From the NCBI RefSeq assembly GCF_001262715.1, contig NZ_CP012328.1, positions 310,001 through 374,000 on the forward strand: a DNA stretch of 64,000 nt, written 5' to 3'. Under the pieces are notes generated by a model. That model saw nothing but the letters and a program-made list of their open reading frames with translations, was not told the origin of the DNA and ran no database searches. This document shows positions 45,286-55,659 of this stretch, piece by piece. The position numbers and the translations under genes were made by a program. Origin of the DNA: Spiroplasma turonicum. GTDB lineage: Bacteria > Bacillota_I > Bacilli_A > Mycoplasmatales > Mycoplasmataceae. How positions within the stretch are numbered: position 1 is the stretch's first letter; the number at the start of each line of letters is the position of its first letter.

Positions 45286-46077
45286 ATGAAATCAGTCACT
45301 GATATAAAACAAGAGTTAGAAAGCAATGGTTATAATTGATTACCAAATTATAAGAACATTGCTGAGAGAGTATGATTGAAAATGGAAACTTACTTTGATG
45401 AAGATGAAAAGGTATTATCTGCATTATGAGCAAGTTTTAAGAGATATGAAGAAGAAATGATTGGAATTGTTTTTATTACATCTAAAAGAACTTTTACAAT
45501 TGAAGTTCAAGATGATTATAATAGCAGTCAAATTAGATACTTACCATTTGATTCATACTCACTTCAAAAAATATTAGTGCAATACTCTAAGACAGATTCA
45601 AAATTAAATTATGTTTCATTACAAAATGATAGTTTTGGTAATGGTATAACATTTGCAACTCCAAGTAAAAAAGTATTAAAACATTTTATTGACACTTTAA
45701 GAGGAGTTACAGGTGGTGATATTGAAATACTACCTGATTCAGATGAACCACTATTAGCTGAAAATGAAAAAGAACAATTAATTGATAAAGATTTAGAAAA
45801 AGCTAAGGAAAATAAACCTCATAAGTTTGAAGAAAAGCACGAAGAAGAACTACCTAAAGTAAAAGAATCTAATATGTGAAAGAAATCCTCTTTTGTAAAT
45901 GAACAAAAAGAAGTTCCAATAAAAATTGTTCCAGCAAAACTACCTAAACAAAAGAAAAAGGTATCAGGTTATGCAACGAAATGAAAATCTAAAACTTGAT
46001 TATTATGGTTTTTAATACCATTATTATTAATTATAGTGTTAGTACTATATGTGTTTATAAATAGGACTTATGTTTAA
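45286..46077 (+). CDS. Tail-anchored protein with PH-like domain, 263 aa
   Basis: Residues 1-140 contain MIGIVFITSKRTF followed by alternating beta strands, a pattern like bacterial PH (YokE-type) domains; this is tentative. Residues 140-235 are Lys/Glu/Pro-rich and probably unstructured; a Trp-containing hydrophobic span at about 236-257 precedes a short basic end, so it is a C-terminally anchored protein facing the cytoplasm. AAAGGAG precedes ATG 45286. Function unknown. Confidence 0.7.
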
Positions 46078-46124
46078 TAGAACATTAAATTATGATATAA
46101 TTAAATAAATCAAAGGAGTATTTT

Positions 46125-46649
46125 ATGAGTGAAAAAATTTATCAAATTAGCTCAGAACAAATAGGAGTTGTATCATTCCCTGAACCTTGATTTTTAGCAC
46201 ACGTTGAAGTAGACGGAGTTGAACCGTTCCAAATGTTTTATCCATCATTAGATGAGGGAATAAAAAGATTTGCCCCATTTTTTGAAGAACATGTAATTAA
46301 TGTATGAAAAAAACTTGGTGATGAAGGTGAAAGAAAAATAAAAGAATTGAAAGACTATGTTATAAACGAGTGATATGATCCTGGTGTAGAAACTATGCGA
46401 AGAGCTATGTATGAAACATATGGTTATCCAGAATTTAAAGACAAAACTGGAAAAGAATTAATCGAAGATGGATATGACTTTTTAGCTATAACTATAGGAC
46501 ACATTTGTATTCGTTTTAATAAATTAAACTTCTATTTTAAAGATTTACATATATCTACTAGAATTGTTGATAAATTTCTAGCTGTTGATTTTTGAACAAA
46601 AGCAAAAAAAGATGCACTAGATGAGCTTGCAAATACAGTTTTAAAATAA
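46125..46649 (+). CDS. Hypothetical protein, 174 aa
   Basis: AAAGGAG precedes the ATG and a TATAAT-like element lies about 30 nt upstream. Soluble, acidic, with Trp (TGA) and Phe-rich patches and many Glu-Lys pairs; no signal peptide or membrane segment. I recognise no family. Single-gene unit, closed by a terminator before the nucleoside transporter genes. Confidence 0.7.
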
Positions 46650-46688
46650 AATTACTATTTTTTAAAGTTAAAATTTAGTAATTTTTTT
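46648..46688 (+). terminator. Terminator before the BMP-type transporter
   Basis: Stem AAAATTACTA (46648-46657)/TAGTAATTTT (46676-46685), followed by T-run. Confidence 0.7.
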
Positions 46689-46752
46689 ATATTAATATTT
46701 TTTACATACTCTTTATGATTAAATAATAATGTAATTATTTTTAGGAGAAAAT

Positions 46753-48285
46753 ATGAGCGCTAATTTAGCAATTGAAATGAAAAATATAACAATGATTTTT
46801 AATAAAAAAATCATTGCAAATAATAAAATAAATTTAAAAGTTAAAAAAGGTGAAATACATGCAATAATTGGTGAAAATGGTGCTGGTAAATCAACATTAA
46901 TGTCAATTCTTTTTGGTATGTACACACCTACATTTGGTGAAATATATATTAATGGCCAAGCACAAGTTATAACTAGTCCAATTAAAGCAAATAATCTTGG
47001 AATTGGAATGGTTCATCAACATTTTAAACTAATTGATACTTACCCTTTTTGAAAAAATATTTCTTTAGGTAGTGAGAAAACTTATTTTAATATTTTTGTC
47101 AATAAGTCAGAAACTATTAAAAAAATTTCAGAAATAATGATTAGATACAATCTTAATATTGATTTATTAAAAAAGCCAATTAATTCTTCTGTTGCATCTC
47201 AACAAAAAGCAGAAATTTTAAAGGCTTTATATAGAGACTCAGATATATTAATTTTTGATGAACCAACTGCAGTTTTAACGCCACAAGAAATTGAAGGATT
47301 CTTAGAAGTTTTAATTGCATTAAAAAAAAGCGGCAAAACAATTATCTTTATTACTCACAAAATGGCAGAAATAAAAAAAGTTGCAGATACTGCAACAGTG
47401 TTAAGAAATGGTGAGGTAGTTAATTCTTTCAATGTTGCAGATACTGATGTTGAACAATTTGCTCAAGCAATGGTTGGAAGAAAATTAAAAAACATACATA
47501 ATACTTATAAGGAAATTAGAAAAGATATTGTCTTAAAAGTTGAAAATCTAAGCGTTTTAAATCAAAACAATCATAAAGTTGAAGCATTAAAAAATTTCTC
47601 ATTAGAAGTTTCTAAAGGTGAAATAGTTTCTATTGCTGGTGTCGAAGGAAATGGACAAGCGGAATTAGTTAATACAATAACAGGTCTTTCAAAAATAAAA
47701 AAAGGTAAAATTTATGTCAATAATCATTTAATAAACAAAGTATCTATAAGTAAAAGATATAGTAAGTATAGAATGAGTCATATACCAGAAGATAGACACA
47801 AACATGGTTTAGTTTTGGATAGTGATCTTATAAATAATATGGTATTACAAGATATATCTTCTAATAAATTTAGTAACTTTGGCTTCATAAATTTTAATGC
47901 AGTTCAAGAATATGGACAAAAAATTGTAGAAAAATATGATGTAAGAAACTCTCAATCTGGTTTTGCAATTGCAAGACAATTATCTGGTGGTAATCAACAA
48001 AAAGCAATTGTAGGAAGAGAACTTGAACGAGACAGTGATCTTATAATAATATTTCAACCAACTAGAGGTTTAGATATTGGATCAATTGAATTTATACACT
48101 CACAAATTATTAATGCTAAAAACTCTGGTAAGGCAATTTTATTAGTTTCTTATGAATTATCTGAAGTTCTTGCATTGTCAGATAGAGTTGTTGTATTGAA
48201 CTCAGGTAATAAAGTTGGTGAGTTAATTGGTAAAGAAATTAACATTGATAAAATTGGTTTAATGATGATGGGGGAGAAAGTATAA
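46753..48285 (+). CDS. Nucleoside (BMP-type) ABC importer ATPase, double domain
   Basis: Two-domain ATPase of the RbsA/YufO-like family. First domain: Walker A GENGAGKS at 40-47, Walker B IFDEPTAV, with a weakened signature SVASQQKAEI. Second domain: degenerate Walker A AGVEGNGQAE, signature LSGGNQQK, and FQPTRGLD in place of Walker B Glu, as is usual in this family. 510 aa is normal. AGGAGA precedes the ATG. The TAATG overlap with the next permease and the binding lipoprotein downstream identify a purine nucleoside importer. Confidence 0.92.
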
Positions 48286-50204
48286 TGAAAGTTAACACTA
48301 AATTATGAATAAAAAAACAACACTTCTTAAATTTCTTCTCTTCAGAAAAAAACAAAGGTAAGTTAGGGATTATAAAAGCTTCAATTTTATCAATTTTATT
48401 TGGATTATTAATCGGAATTATAATTATTTTTATTAATGGTGAAAATGGTTTTCAATTTATCTTCTCTTCAATTGATTATTCATTACAATCAAGTACATCA
48501 TCATTTTTACCTAAAACAATTAATTACTTTTCTACATATGCATTAATGGGTATTGGATTAGCACTTGGTTTTAAAATAGGTATATTTAACATGGGTGGAA
48601 CAGGACAGGCTGTTATAGGTATGGCTTTAAGTGTTCTTGCAATTGGTAATAAAGCAGACTCAACTGGTATGGATTTTAAGGATGTTGACAATTCTTTTGT
48701 AATTGCTGTATTCTTTATATTTATATTTTCAGGAATGGCAGTATCTTTAATATCTGGAATATTAAAAGTAAGTTTCAATATTCATGAAGTTGTTACAACT
48801 GTTATGTTAAATTGAATTGTATGAATTTTTGCTAATTGATTATTTGATAGAAGTAGTTGAAATTGAAGCACTAATCACACTACTGAAAGATTAAATACTA
48901 ATTGACTTTCTATAGGTGATAATGTATGAATATTTGGGGTAATTTTAACAATAATATCAGTTTTAATTTTATATATATTAGTAAATCTAACAACATTTGG
49001 CTATAAATTTAAAGTTTCAGGTAAACAACCAACAGCTGCAAAATATGCAGGAATAAATATGAAATATTTTGTAATATTAACAACCGCATTACAAGGAGTA
49101 TTTATTAGCTTGGGTGGGTTTATATATTATATGACTATTGAGTTAAGTTTAACAACTGGAAAAATATCAGAATTACCTTCAATAGGATTTGATGCTATAC
49201 CCATTGCATTGGTTGCATTTAGTAATTTTTTTGGTATTTTACCAGTCGCATTTTTATGAGCTATTTTAAAAAATGGTTCAGACATTGCAAAATCAATTGA
49301 GTTTCCATTGCTTTCAAAAGATGTTTCTAACTTAGTTTTTGGAGCAATTACATATGGTGCTGGTATATCAGCATTATTCTATAAACTTAATATTTATAAT
49401 TATTTTTATAAGAGATTTTTTATTTTATATAGCTATGAGTTTAAAAAAACTTGAATGATTAGTAATTCTAAATTATACAGTTTAAGAAAACAAAGATTAT
49501 TATTGTTATCTAATAAAGACTTAATAGAAATTAAAAAAGAAATAAAAAACTTTAAAATTAATAATAAAAAAACTTTAGCGAAAGATGAATATATAAACTC
49601 TCTCTCAAAATTACAAATTAATTATAAAAATCAAAAAAAAGAGCTAAAACAATTATTTAGTTACAATATTAAAACTGAAAAAGAAAACTTAAACTTTATT
49701 TGAGAAAATAAAATAAACACATTTAAAACTTATTCTTTAAAAGGTTATAAAAAAAGAGAAAAAAATTTATTGGTGCTGAAGAAATATGAAATACTAAACA
49801 AATTTATATTATTTGTTAATCAAAATATTAATGAATTAAGAGAACTTAAAAAAGAATATAGAAACTTTAATTTAAATAATAGAAAGAATAAAGAATTAAT
49901 TTTACAAAATCGTTTAGATTACAAAAACAAAAAGAAAATGTTGATAAGCAAAATGCATGAAAAAAGTTATTTAGAAATACAAAATTACAACTTATATAAA
50001 AAAGAATTATTAGAAAAATGTAAATCAAATGTTCAGGATATCAAAGATAATCTTAAAAATTTAAATACAGTTTATAAAAATAAATTACTTAACACTTCAA
50101 AAGACAAAAATAATAAAAAACCTTTTTATGAACTTGATAGTTTTAAACTTAAAGAAGAACATTATAATAAAAGAATTGAGGTGGTTAAAAAATATGGCAT
50201 CTAA
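48285..50204 (+). CDS. Nucleoside ABC importer permease with long cytoplasmic tail
   Basis: Residues about 25-385 form the multi-span permease, with TYALMGIGLALGFKIGIFN, FNIHEVVTTVMLN and SGKQPTAAKYAGIN, typical of the BmpB/YufP family. Residues about 390-639 are a Lys/Glu/Asn-rich, probably coiled-coil tail not found in the basic family (normal length about 320-390). The tail seems internally duplicated (IKNFKINNKK and YRNFNLNNRK, each followed by a YKN-KK block). GGGGGAG precedes the start; it overlaps the next permease by 11 nt. Confidence 0.88.
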
Positions 50205-51123
50205 TCTAATCTTAGAATCTTTATCAATTTACTTCGTAATTTTTTCTTTAGCATCTCTTGCCGGTATTATTTCAGAAAGATCTGGAGTTATCAACGTTGG
50301 TATTGATGGGATGATGGTTGTTGGTGCATTAACTTATGCAATAGTTGGAAGTAAATTGTATAAAGTAGAATCTTCAAATATTATGCAAATAGTTCCAATA
50401 ATTGTGGCATCTATTGTTGCAGGTTTATTTGCTTTATTACATGCTTTTGCATCAATTAAACTTAAAGCAGACCAAATAGTATCAGGTACTGCAATTAATC
50501 TTTTTGCACAAGGTTTAGCAATGTTTTTGACTACTTCTAGAGGATGAACAGAATCAAATGGTACATTAATTACTGCGGGATATTCAATAATTTCTTTTTC
50601 AGGGGCAAATAATGTATTTACAATTTATTTATTAATATCATTTTTAGTAACAGGAATTTCAGGAATTTACTTTTCATTTACAAGAACAGGAAATAGACAT
50701 ATTGCAGTTGGTGAAAACCCTAATGCTGTAAGTGCTGTTGGTATTAATGTTTATAAATATAGATATCTAGCAGTTATAGTTAGTGGAATGATTGCAGGTA
50801 TTTCTGGAGCTTGTTTTGTAATTATAAAAAATAATGGTAACTTCTTTGGTACTGTTAATGGTTTTGGTTTTATTGCATTAGCTATTATGATTGTTGGACA
50901 ATGAAAGATTAGATTTACTGTTATTGCATCATTTATTTTTTCATTATTTTTCACAATTGGTGAAAGAATTTTTTATCTAACAAATGATCAATGAATAAAA
51001 GATAACAGTAATATATTTAACATTTTACCATTTCTACTTTCTTTGATAACAATGGTTACAATTTCAAAGTATTCAAAACCGCCAAAAAGTATTGGTCAAC
51101 CATATGATGAATCAAAAAGATAA
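50194..51123 (+). CDS. Nucleoside ABC importer permease 2
   Basis: Second membrane subunit (YufQ-like) of the same importer: ASLAGIISERSGVINVGIDGMM at the start region, KADQIVSGTAINLFAQG, and GENPNAVSAVGIN. About eight spans over 309 aa, normal length. I chose ATG 50194, with GAGGTGG just upstream; an upstream in-frame ATG lies inside the tail of the other permease and would only add unrelated residues. The short length contrasts with permease 1. Confidence 0.9.
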
Positions 51124-51183
51124 ATAATATTAATAAAACTTCTATATTTATGTTTAAATATATTTGTAAGACACATAAAAGGA

Positions 51184-51228
51184 GGAATAAAATTAATTTT
51201 TTTAAGTTAAATTTTATTCCATTTTTTT
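51184..51228 (+). terminator. Hairpin with T-run in front of the BMP lipoprotein
   Basis: Perfect 11-bp stem GGAATAAAATT (51184-51194)/AATTTTATTCC (51210-51220) and a T-run, 28 nt before the lipoprotein ATG. There is no room for a promoter after it, so it is either an attenuator within the operon or an RNA-stabilising 3' end of the permease message. Confidence 0.65.
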
Positions 51229-51255
51229 ATGTATCTTTAAATAAGGAGAAATAAA

Positions 51256-52593
51256 ATGAAAAAACTAGTTAGTGGACTTTTAGCAATTACAGTTGTTTCA
51301 AGTAGTGCTTTAACAGCTGTCGCATGTGGAAATAATAAATCATTTAATGAAATATTTTTAATAACTGATGCTGGTAGAGTATCAGATAAATCCTTCAACG
51401 AAAGTGGAAAAAACGCTGGAGATAAATTTATTAAAGAAATTTCAGAAGTTAATAAAGATGGAGCATATTCAGGAATCGGTTTTAATGAACCTCCAAATGT
51501 ATCTGAAATACCTCATGGTTATGGTAAAGCTAAAGTAGCAGGAGCAAAAGTAGCAATTTTACCTGGTTTTCACCATTCAGGAGAAAATTTAAAGATAGCT
51601 TCAGATACCTTGGGTGAAGATTCCACTGAAATTATTATTGATGGAGAACCTGAAGGATTGTCTAATGTAATTGGTTTATTGTATAAAGCAGATATGTCTG
51701 GTTTTTATGCAGGTATGGCATCAATTTATCAAACAATAAAAGATGGAAAACAAATAAATAATAAAGTTGTTTTAGCAACATTTGGTGGCCAATCAAATTA
51801 TTATGCAGTTGAATTATTTATGGTTGGTTTCCTAGCTGCAATAGATGTTTATAATCAAATAAGAAATGAAGAAGGAAATAATCTGTTGGACTCAATCTTT
51901 GAAGAAACTGAATACAAAAAAATTGAGGCAAAGATGGCTCAAAGTAGTTGACCTGAGAATGAAAGTGATAAAAATTGATATTCTGGATCATTTATGGCCG
52001 GAGATGGTAAAACAATATCTGAAGCTCTCTTAACTTTAAATCCAAACGTTATTATGCCTGTTGCAGGACCTCAAACTGCTGATTTATTAGGTGTTATAAA
52101 ACAAAAGAATGCTCAAGATAGTATCAAAGTTGTTGGTGTTGATACAAATCAAGCTGAAGCTTATTCTAACTCTTATTCAAATTATTTTATTACATCTGCA
52201 GAAAAAAATATTGTTGATAGTACTTTAGTTGCTATCGCAAGTTCAAAGCAGTATTATAATAATGAAACTGTGTTAAAAAATATTAAAACCTATTATGAAG
52301 AAAATAATTTAAGTATGACATTAGATGATGGTAAAGATGTTAAAGATTTACTTGGTACTAAAGACATTATGGGTAAAACAATTTGAACACCTGGTGACAT
52401 CTCAAAGGATGGTAATAACATTTTAAAATCTGATGATGCAACAAAAATTAAAAATGCTTTTAAAGTTGAATATTTAAAAGAAGCTTCAAATAATTATTTT
52501 AATAATATAAATAAATATGATGCAAGTAAATTACTAGATGCAACAAAAGAATATAGTGATTTAATAATAAAATCGATAAATAAACAAAAATAA
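51256..52593 (+). CDS. BMP-family nucleoside-binding lipoprotein
   Basis: Extracellular solute-binding subunit of the importer. Signal peptide with lipobox TAVAC, Cys24 lipidated. Family features: LITDAGRVSDKSFNES at the start of the mature part, the ADMSGFYAGM and FGGQSNYY region, and IMPVAGPQTAD followed by VVGVDTNQAE. 445 aa; typical for Mollicutes. AAGGAGA precedes the ATG. Its last codons form the first copy of a 26-bp tandem repeat, so the C-terminus SINKQK is repeat-encoded. Confidence 0.93.
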
Positions 52594-52701
52594 TAAAATC
52601 GATAAATAAACAAAAATAATAAAATCGATAAATAAACAAAAATAATAAAATCGATAAATAAACAAAAATAATAAAATCAATAAATAAACAAAAATAATAA
52701 A
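52563..52701 (+). repeat. 26-bp tandem repeat, about 5.3 copies, overlapping the stop of the BMP lipoprotein
   Basis: The marker TCGATA recurs at 52573, 52599, 52625 and 52651, and as TCAATA at 52677: a strict 26-bp period. Copy 1 is the end of the coding sequence with stop at 52591-52593; the others are non-coding. Copies 1-4 are identical and copy 5 has one change, which points to recent expansion. Because 26 is not a multiple of 3, the unit cannot extend the frame. Confidence 0.95.
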
Positions 52702-52708
52702 CTTAATA

Positions 52709-52739
52709 AAAAAATCTCATTTAATTATGAGATTTTTTA
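52709..52739. terminator. Bidirectional terminator between BMP lipoprotein and DUF192-like gene
   Basis: Stem AAAATCTCAT/ATGAGATTTT with loop TTAATT, A-run on one side and T-run on the other; serves both convergent genes. Confidence 0.85.
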
Positions 52740-53159
52740 TTTTGATGTTGTTAGAAAATCATTTAATTTAATGTTTAAAAACTTATTAGTATTTCCTGTA
52801 AGAACAAATACTGAATATGCATCTTCATACTTGCTTGTAAATTTGTTAGGTTTAAGATTAGTGTAAATAGCTATTACTTGAGAATGAATGTTGCAAAATA
52901 TAACATCTACTTTTTCTTTAAAACCAAATGAGTTAAAACCTTTAGAGTAAACAAATTTGAATCCAACTTCTTGCTTGAACTTGTCCTTAAATATTAAATT
53001 TGATGTCTTACCTAATGGACTTTTTATTGTTCTAATTGTTATGTCTGTTATATTATTGTTATGAACAAGTTTTTTAATTGAATTATTACTAACTAGTTTT
53101 GTTGTATCTTTGTAACTAATTATATTAAATGCAGTTTTAATTGTTTTAAATATACCCAT
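52737..53159 (-). CDS. DUF192-like protein, 140 aa
   Basis: The middle and C-terminal part (GFKFVYSKGF, KEKVDVIFCN, YSVFVLTGN, LNDFL) follows the DUF192 pattern of GM-FVF, LDIIFID, VLEL and GD positions, with the conserved motif residues partly replaced. Function of the family is unknown. No signal peptide, unlike many relatives. AAAGGTG precedes the ATG on the minus strand; it is divergent from the DJ-1 gene and convergent with the BMP operon. Confidence 0.65.
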   Translation of the reverse strand: MGIFKTIKTAFNIISYKDTTKLVSNNSIKKLVHNNNITDITIRTIKSPLGKTSNLIFKDKFKQEVGFKFVYSKGFNSFGFKEKVDVIFCNIHSQVIAIYTNLKPNKFTSKYEDAYSVFVLTGNTNKFLNIKLNDFLTTSK

Positions 53160-53229
53160 ATATTCACCTTTTACTATTTATTTTATTATATAAAATTTAT
53201 ATAATAATAATATGAAAAGAGGTAAAAAA

Positions 53230-53805
53230 ATGGCAAATATCGCAATTTTTCTAGCAACTGGATTTGAAGATACAGAAATGGTAGCTACTAATGATGTTTT
53301 AAATAGATCAAAAAAAATGTTTCCTGGGAGTTTTGAAAAAATTGACTTGGTCTCAATAAACGATGACTTGAAAGTTGAAGGAGCACATGGATTAAATGTA
53401 ATTGCCAATAAACTTATAAAAGATCTTAATTTTAATGATTATGATTGTTTAGTTTTACCTGGTGGTGGTTTAGGAGTAGAAAATCTAAAAAAGTGTGAAC
53501 TTTTACTAAATAAAATAAAAGAATTTAATGATAGTGAAAAAGCAATAGCAGCAATTTGTGCGGCACCCCAAATTCTTGGGACATTGGGTATCTTAGATGG
53601 TGTAGAAGTAACGCATTATCCAGGATGTGTTGAGGGATTAGAAAAGGCAATTAGAAAACCACATGTTGCAGCAATCACTGATAAAAATATTATTACAGGC
53701 TCTTCAATTGGGGCAGCTTTACAATTTGGTTTACAGATTGTTGATTATTTCACTTCAACTGAAGAAATGTTAGAAATTTATAAAAGTCTTGTTTTTAATA
53801 ATTAA
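53230..53805 (+). CDS. DJ-1/PfpI family protein
   Basis: DJ-1/ThiJ superfamily member; relatives are glyoxalases, deglycase-like enzymes or chaperones. Nucleophile elbow Cys is C110 in AAICAAP, partner Glu E16 in GFEDTE, and PGGGLG is the glycine loop. 191 aa is normal. I chose ATG 53230, preceded by AGAGG; the ATG at 53212 has no binding site. Monocistronic; nusA has its own promoter downstream. Confidence 0.88.
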   Translation: MANIAIFLATGFEDTEMVATNDVLNRSKKMFPGSFEKIDLVSINDDLKVEGAHGLNVIANKLIKDLNFNDYDCLVLPGGGLGVENLKKCELLLNKIKEFNDSEKAIAAICAAPQILGTLGILDGVEVTHYPGCVEGLEKAIRKPHVAAITDKNIITGSSIGAALQFGLQIVDYFTSTEEMLEIYKSLVFNN

Positions 53806-53821
53806 TTTTATTAAAAATATG

Positions 53822-53893
53822 TATAATATAGATAGTCATATTTTTTAAAAAGAAGGCGCAAGTCTTCTTTTCTATTTGAAACGGAGGACAATC
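53822..53893 (+). promoter_or_regulatory. nusA promoter and leader hairpin
   Basis: TATAAT at 53822-53827, then a leader of about 60 nt containing the hairpin AAAGAAG (53849-53855)/CTTCTTT (53864-53870) with a short T-run, and CGGAGGA before nusA. It may be an attenuator through which NusA affects its own operon. Confidence 0.5.
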
Positions 53894-55048
53894 ATGATAG
53901 ATGGTGCAAAATTGCTAGATGCAATTTATGAAATAGTACAAGATAAAAAGATAGACAAATCAATTATATTTGAAGGTATTAAGGATGGTTTTCAAAAAGC
54001 TTACGAAAAGTTTTTTGACCCAGAAGCAATAATAAAAGTAGAAATAGATGAAAACATTGGAACTATAAAAGTTTATAAAGAACTTGTTATTGTTAAAGAA
54101 ATCGATGATGAATGATTAGAAATTGAATTAGATGAAGCTCGTAATAAATATGGTGAAGAACTACAAATCGGTGATAAAGTTTATGAAAATGTAGAATTTA
54201 CTGTTGAGTTTTCTAAACTGGCAGTTATGCAAGTTGGACAAATTATCAAACAAAAAATAAGAGAAGCTGAAAAAGCTATGATTTATGAGGAATTTTTACC
54301 AAGAAATCATGAAATAGTTGGTGGCACAATAAAAGACGTTACTGAAACTAGTTATTTAGTTGAAGTTGACGGTGTTATAATTCCAATTTGAAATAAAAAA
54401 ACAATTCCAGGTGAATATTTTAATATTGATGACATTATTTCATTTTATATTGAAGAAATTTCAAAAGATAACAAGCATTCTCAAATATCAGCAACTAGAA
54501 TTCATCCAGATTTTTTAGCCAAATTAATGGAAATAGAAGTTCCAGAAATAATGGAAGGTATAGTTGAAGTTAAAGCTGTTTCTCGTGAGCCTGGAAAACG
54601 TGCAAAGATTGCAGTTGTTTCACATGAAGAAAATGTTGACCCAATAGGTAGTTGTGTTGGTGCTTCTGGTTCGAGAATTAAAAATGTAACAAAACAATTA
54701 AATGGCGAAAAAATTGATGTAGTATTATTTGATGAAGACAAAAAAACTTTTGTTATGAACTCATTAACTCCTGTAAGGGTAATTAGTATTGATATCGATG
54801 AAGATAATAATGAATGTTTTATAGTTGTTCCTAATGAACAATTATCTCTTGCAATTGGTAAAAAAGGAATGGCAGCTAGATTAGTTGCTAATCTTGTGAA
54901 TATGAAGATAAATATTTATTCTTTAAATGTGGCTATTGAAAAAGAGATAGATATATTATGAAATGGTAATATAACAAAAGAAGAATTAGAAACAACAAAT
55001 TTTATTGAAAACACTAATAAAAGAAGAGAATCTAAGTCAAACTATTAA
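53894..55048 (+). CDS. nusA: Transcription termination/antitermination factor NusA
   Basis: RNA polymerase-binding factor. N-terminal domain from MIDGAKLLDAI, S1 domain around residues 135-200, two KH domains with GSCVGASGSRIKNV near residue 255 and LAIGKKGMAARL near residue 320. 384 aa, no acidic C-terminal repeats, normal for low-GC Gram-positives. CGGAGGA precedes ATG 53894. First gene of nusA-ylxR-ylxQ-infB-rbfA; rimP, often upstream, is absent here. Confidence 0.95.
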
Positions 55049-55063
55049 ATATAGGTGTTTACT

Positions 55064-55348
55064 ATGGCAAAACAAATTAATGGAAACATTCTAAGAAAAG
55101 ATATATCTTCAAATAAAAGGCTACCAAGAAATGAGTTATTAAGAATAGTTAAAAATAAAAATGGACAAATCTTTGTTGACATTGCAAAAAATGCACATGG
55201 AAGAGGTGTTTATATTTATCCTAGTGAATTATCAATTAAAAAAATTAAACAAAAAAACTTATTAGATAGGTCTTATAGAACTCATATTGAAAGCAGTATT
55301 TATGATAATGTTGAAAAAGATTTATTAAAAATAATAAATAATGAATAA
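55064..55348 (+). CDS. ylxR: YlxR/RnpM family RNA-binding protein
   Basis: Small nucleic acid-binding protein, known in B. subtilis as a regulator of RNase P. LRKDISSNKRLPRNELLRIV and GRGVYIYPSEL match the family, with the usual Cys replaced. 94 aa is normal. AGGTG precedes ATG 55064; the GTG nine nt earlier is less likely. Conserved position between nusA and ylxQ; overlaps ylxQ by 8 nt. Confidence 0.88.
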   Translation: MAKQINGNILRKDISSNKRLPRNELLRIVKNKNGQIFVDIAKNAHGRGVYIYPSELSIKKIKQKNLLDRSYRTHIESSIYDNVEKDLLKIINNE

Positions 55349-55640
55349 AGATAAATTATTAAATGCTTTAGGATTGGTTTCAGCTGCTAATAAATTAATA
55401 TATGGTATTAAATTATTTGAAAAAATTAAAGAAAATAAAATTAGTTTGGTTATTATTGCTTCTGATATTGGTATTAGTCAACATAAAAAAATAAAAAATA
55501 AATGTAATTTTTATAATGTTCCTTATTATGATAATCTAATAAATGGAATAGAACTAAGTAAGTCAATTGGTAAAACAAATATAAAAATAATTGGCATTCA
55601 AGATCAAAATTTCATTAAATTAATACTAAAAAATATTTAA
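55341..55640 (+). CDS. ylxQ: YlxQ, L7Ae-family ribosomal-like protein
   Basis: L7Ae/L30e-type RNA-binding protein that recognises kink-turns. LGLVSAANKLIYGIK at the start and LVIIASDIGISQHKK match the family core. 99 aa is normal. Its ATG overlaps the ylxR end, so translation is coupled. Conserved operon position before infB. Confidence 0.88.
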   Translation: MNKDKLLNALGLVSAANKLIYGIKLFEKIKENKISLVIIASDIGISQHKKIKNKCNFYNVPYYDNLINGIELSKSIGKTNIKIIGIQDQNFIKLILKNI

Positions 55641-55659
55641 ACAAAAAGGAGATGGTGGT

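Noticed and set aside
51194-51253. Leader peptide with ATT start behind AAAGGAGGAA before the BMP lipoprotein
   Set aside because: It needs a rare start codon, and its sequence is fully explained by the hairpin with T-run.
52563-52701. CRISPR array
   Set aside because: The copies are directly adjacent with no spacers and no cas genes are near; it is a plain tandem repeat.
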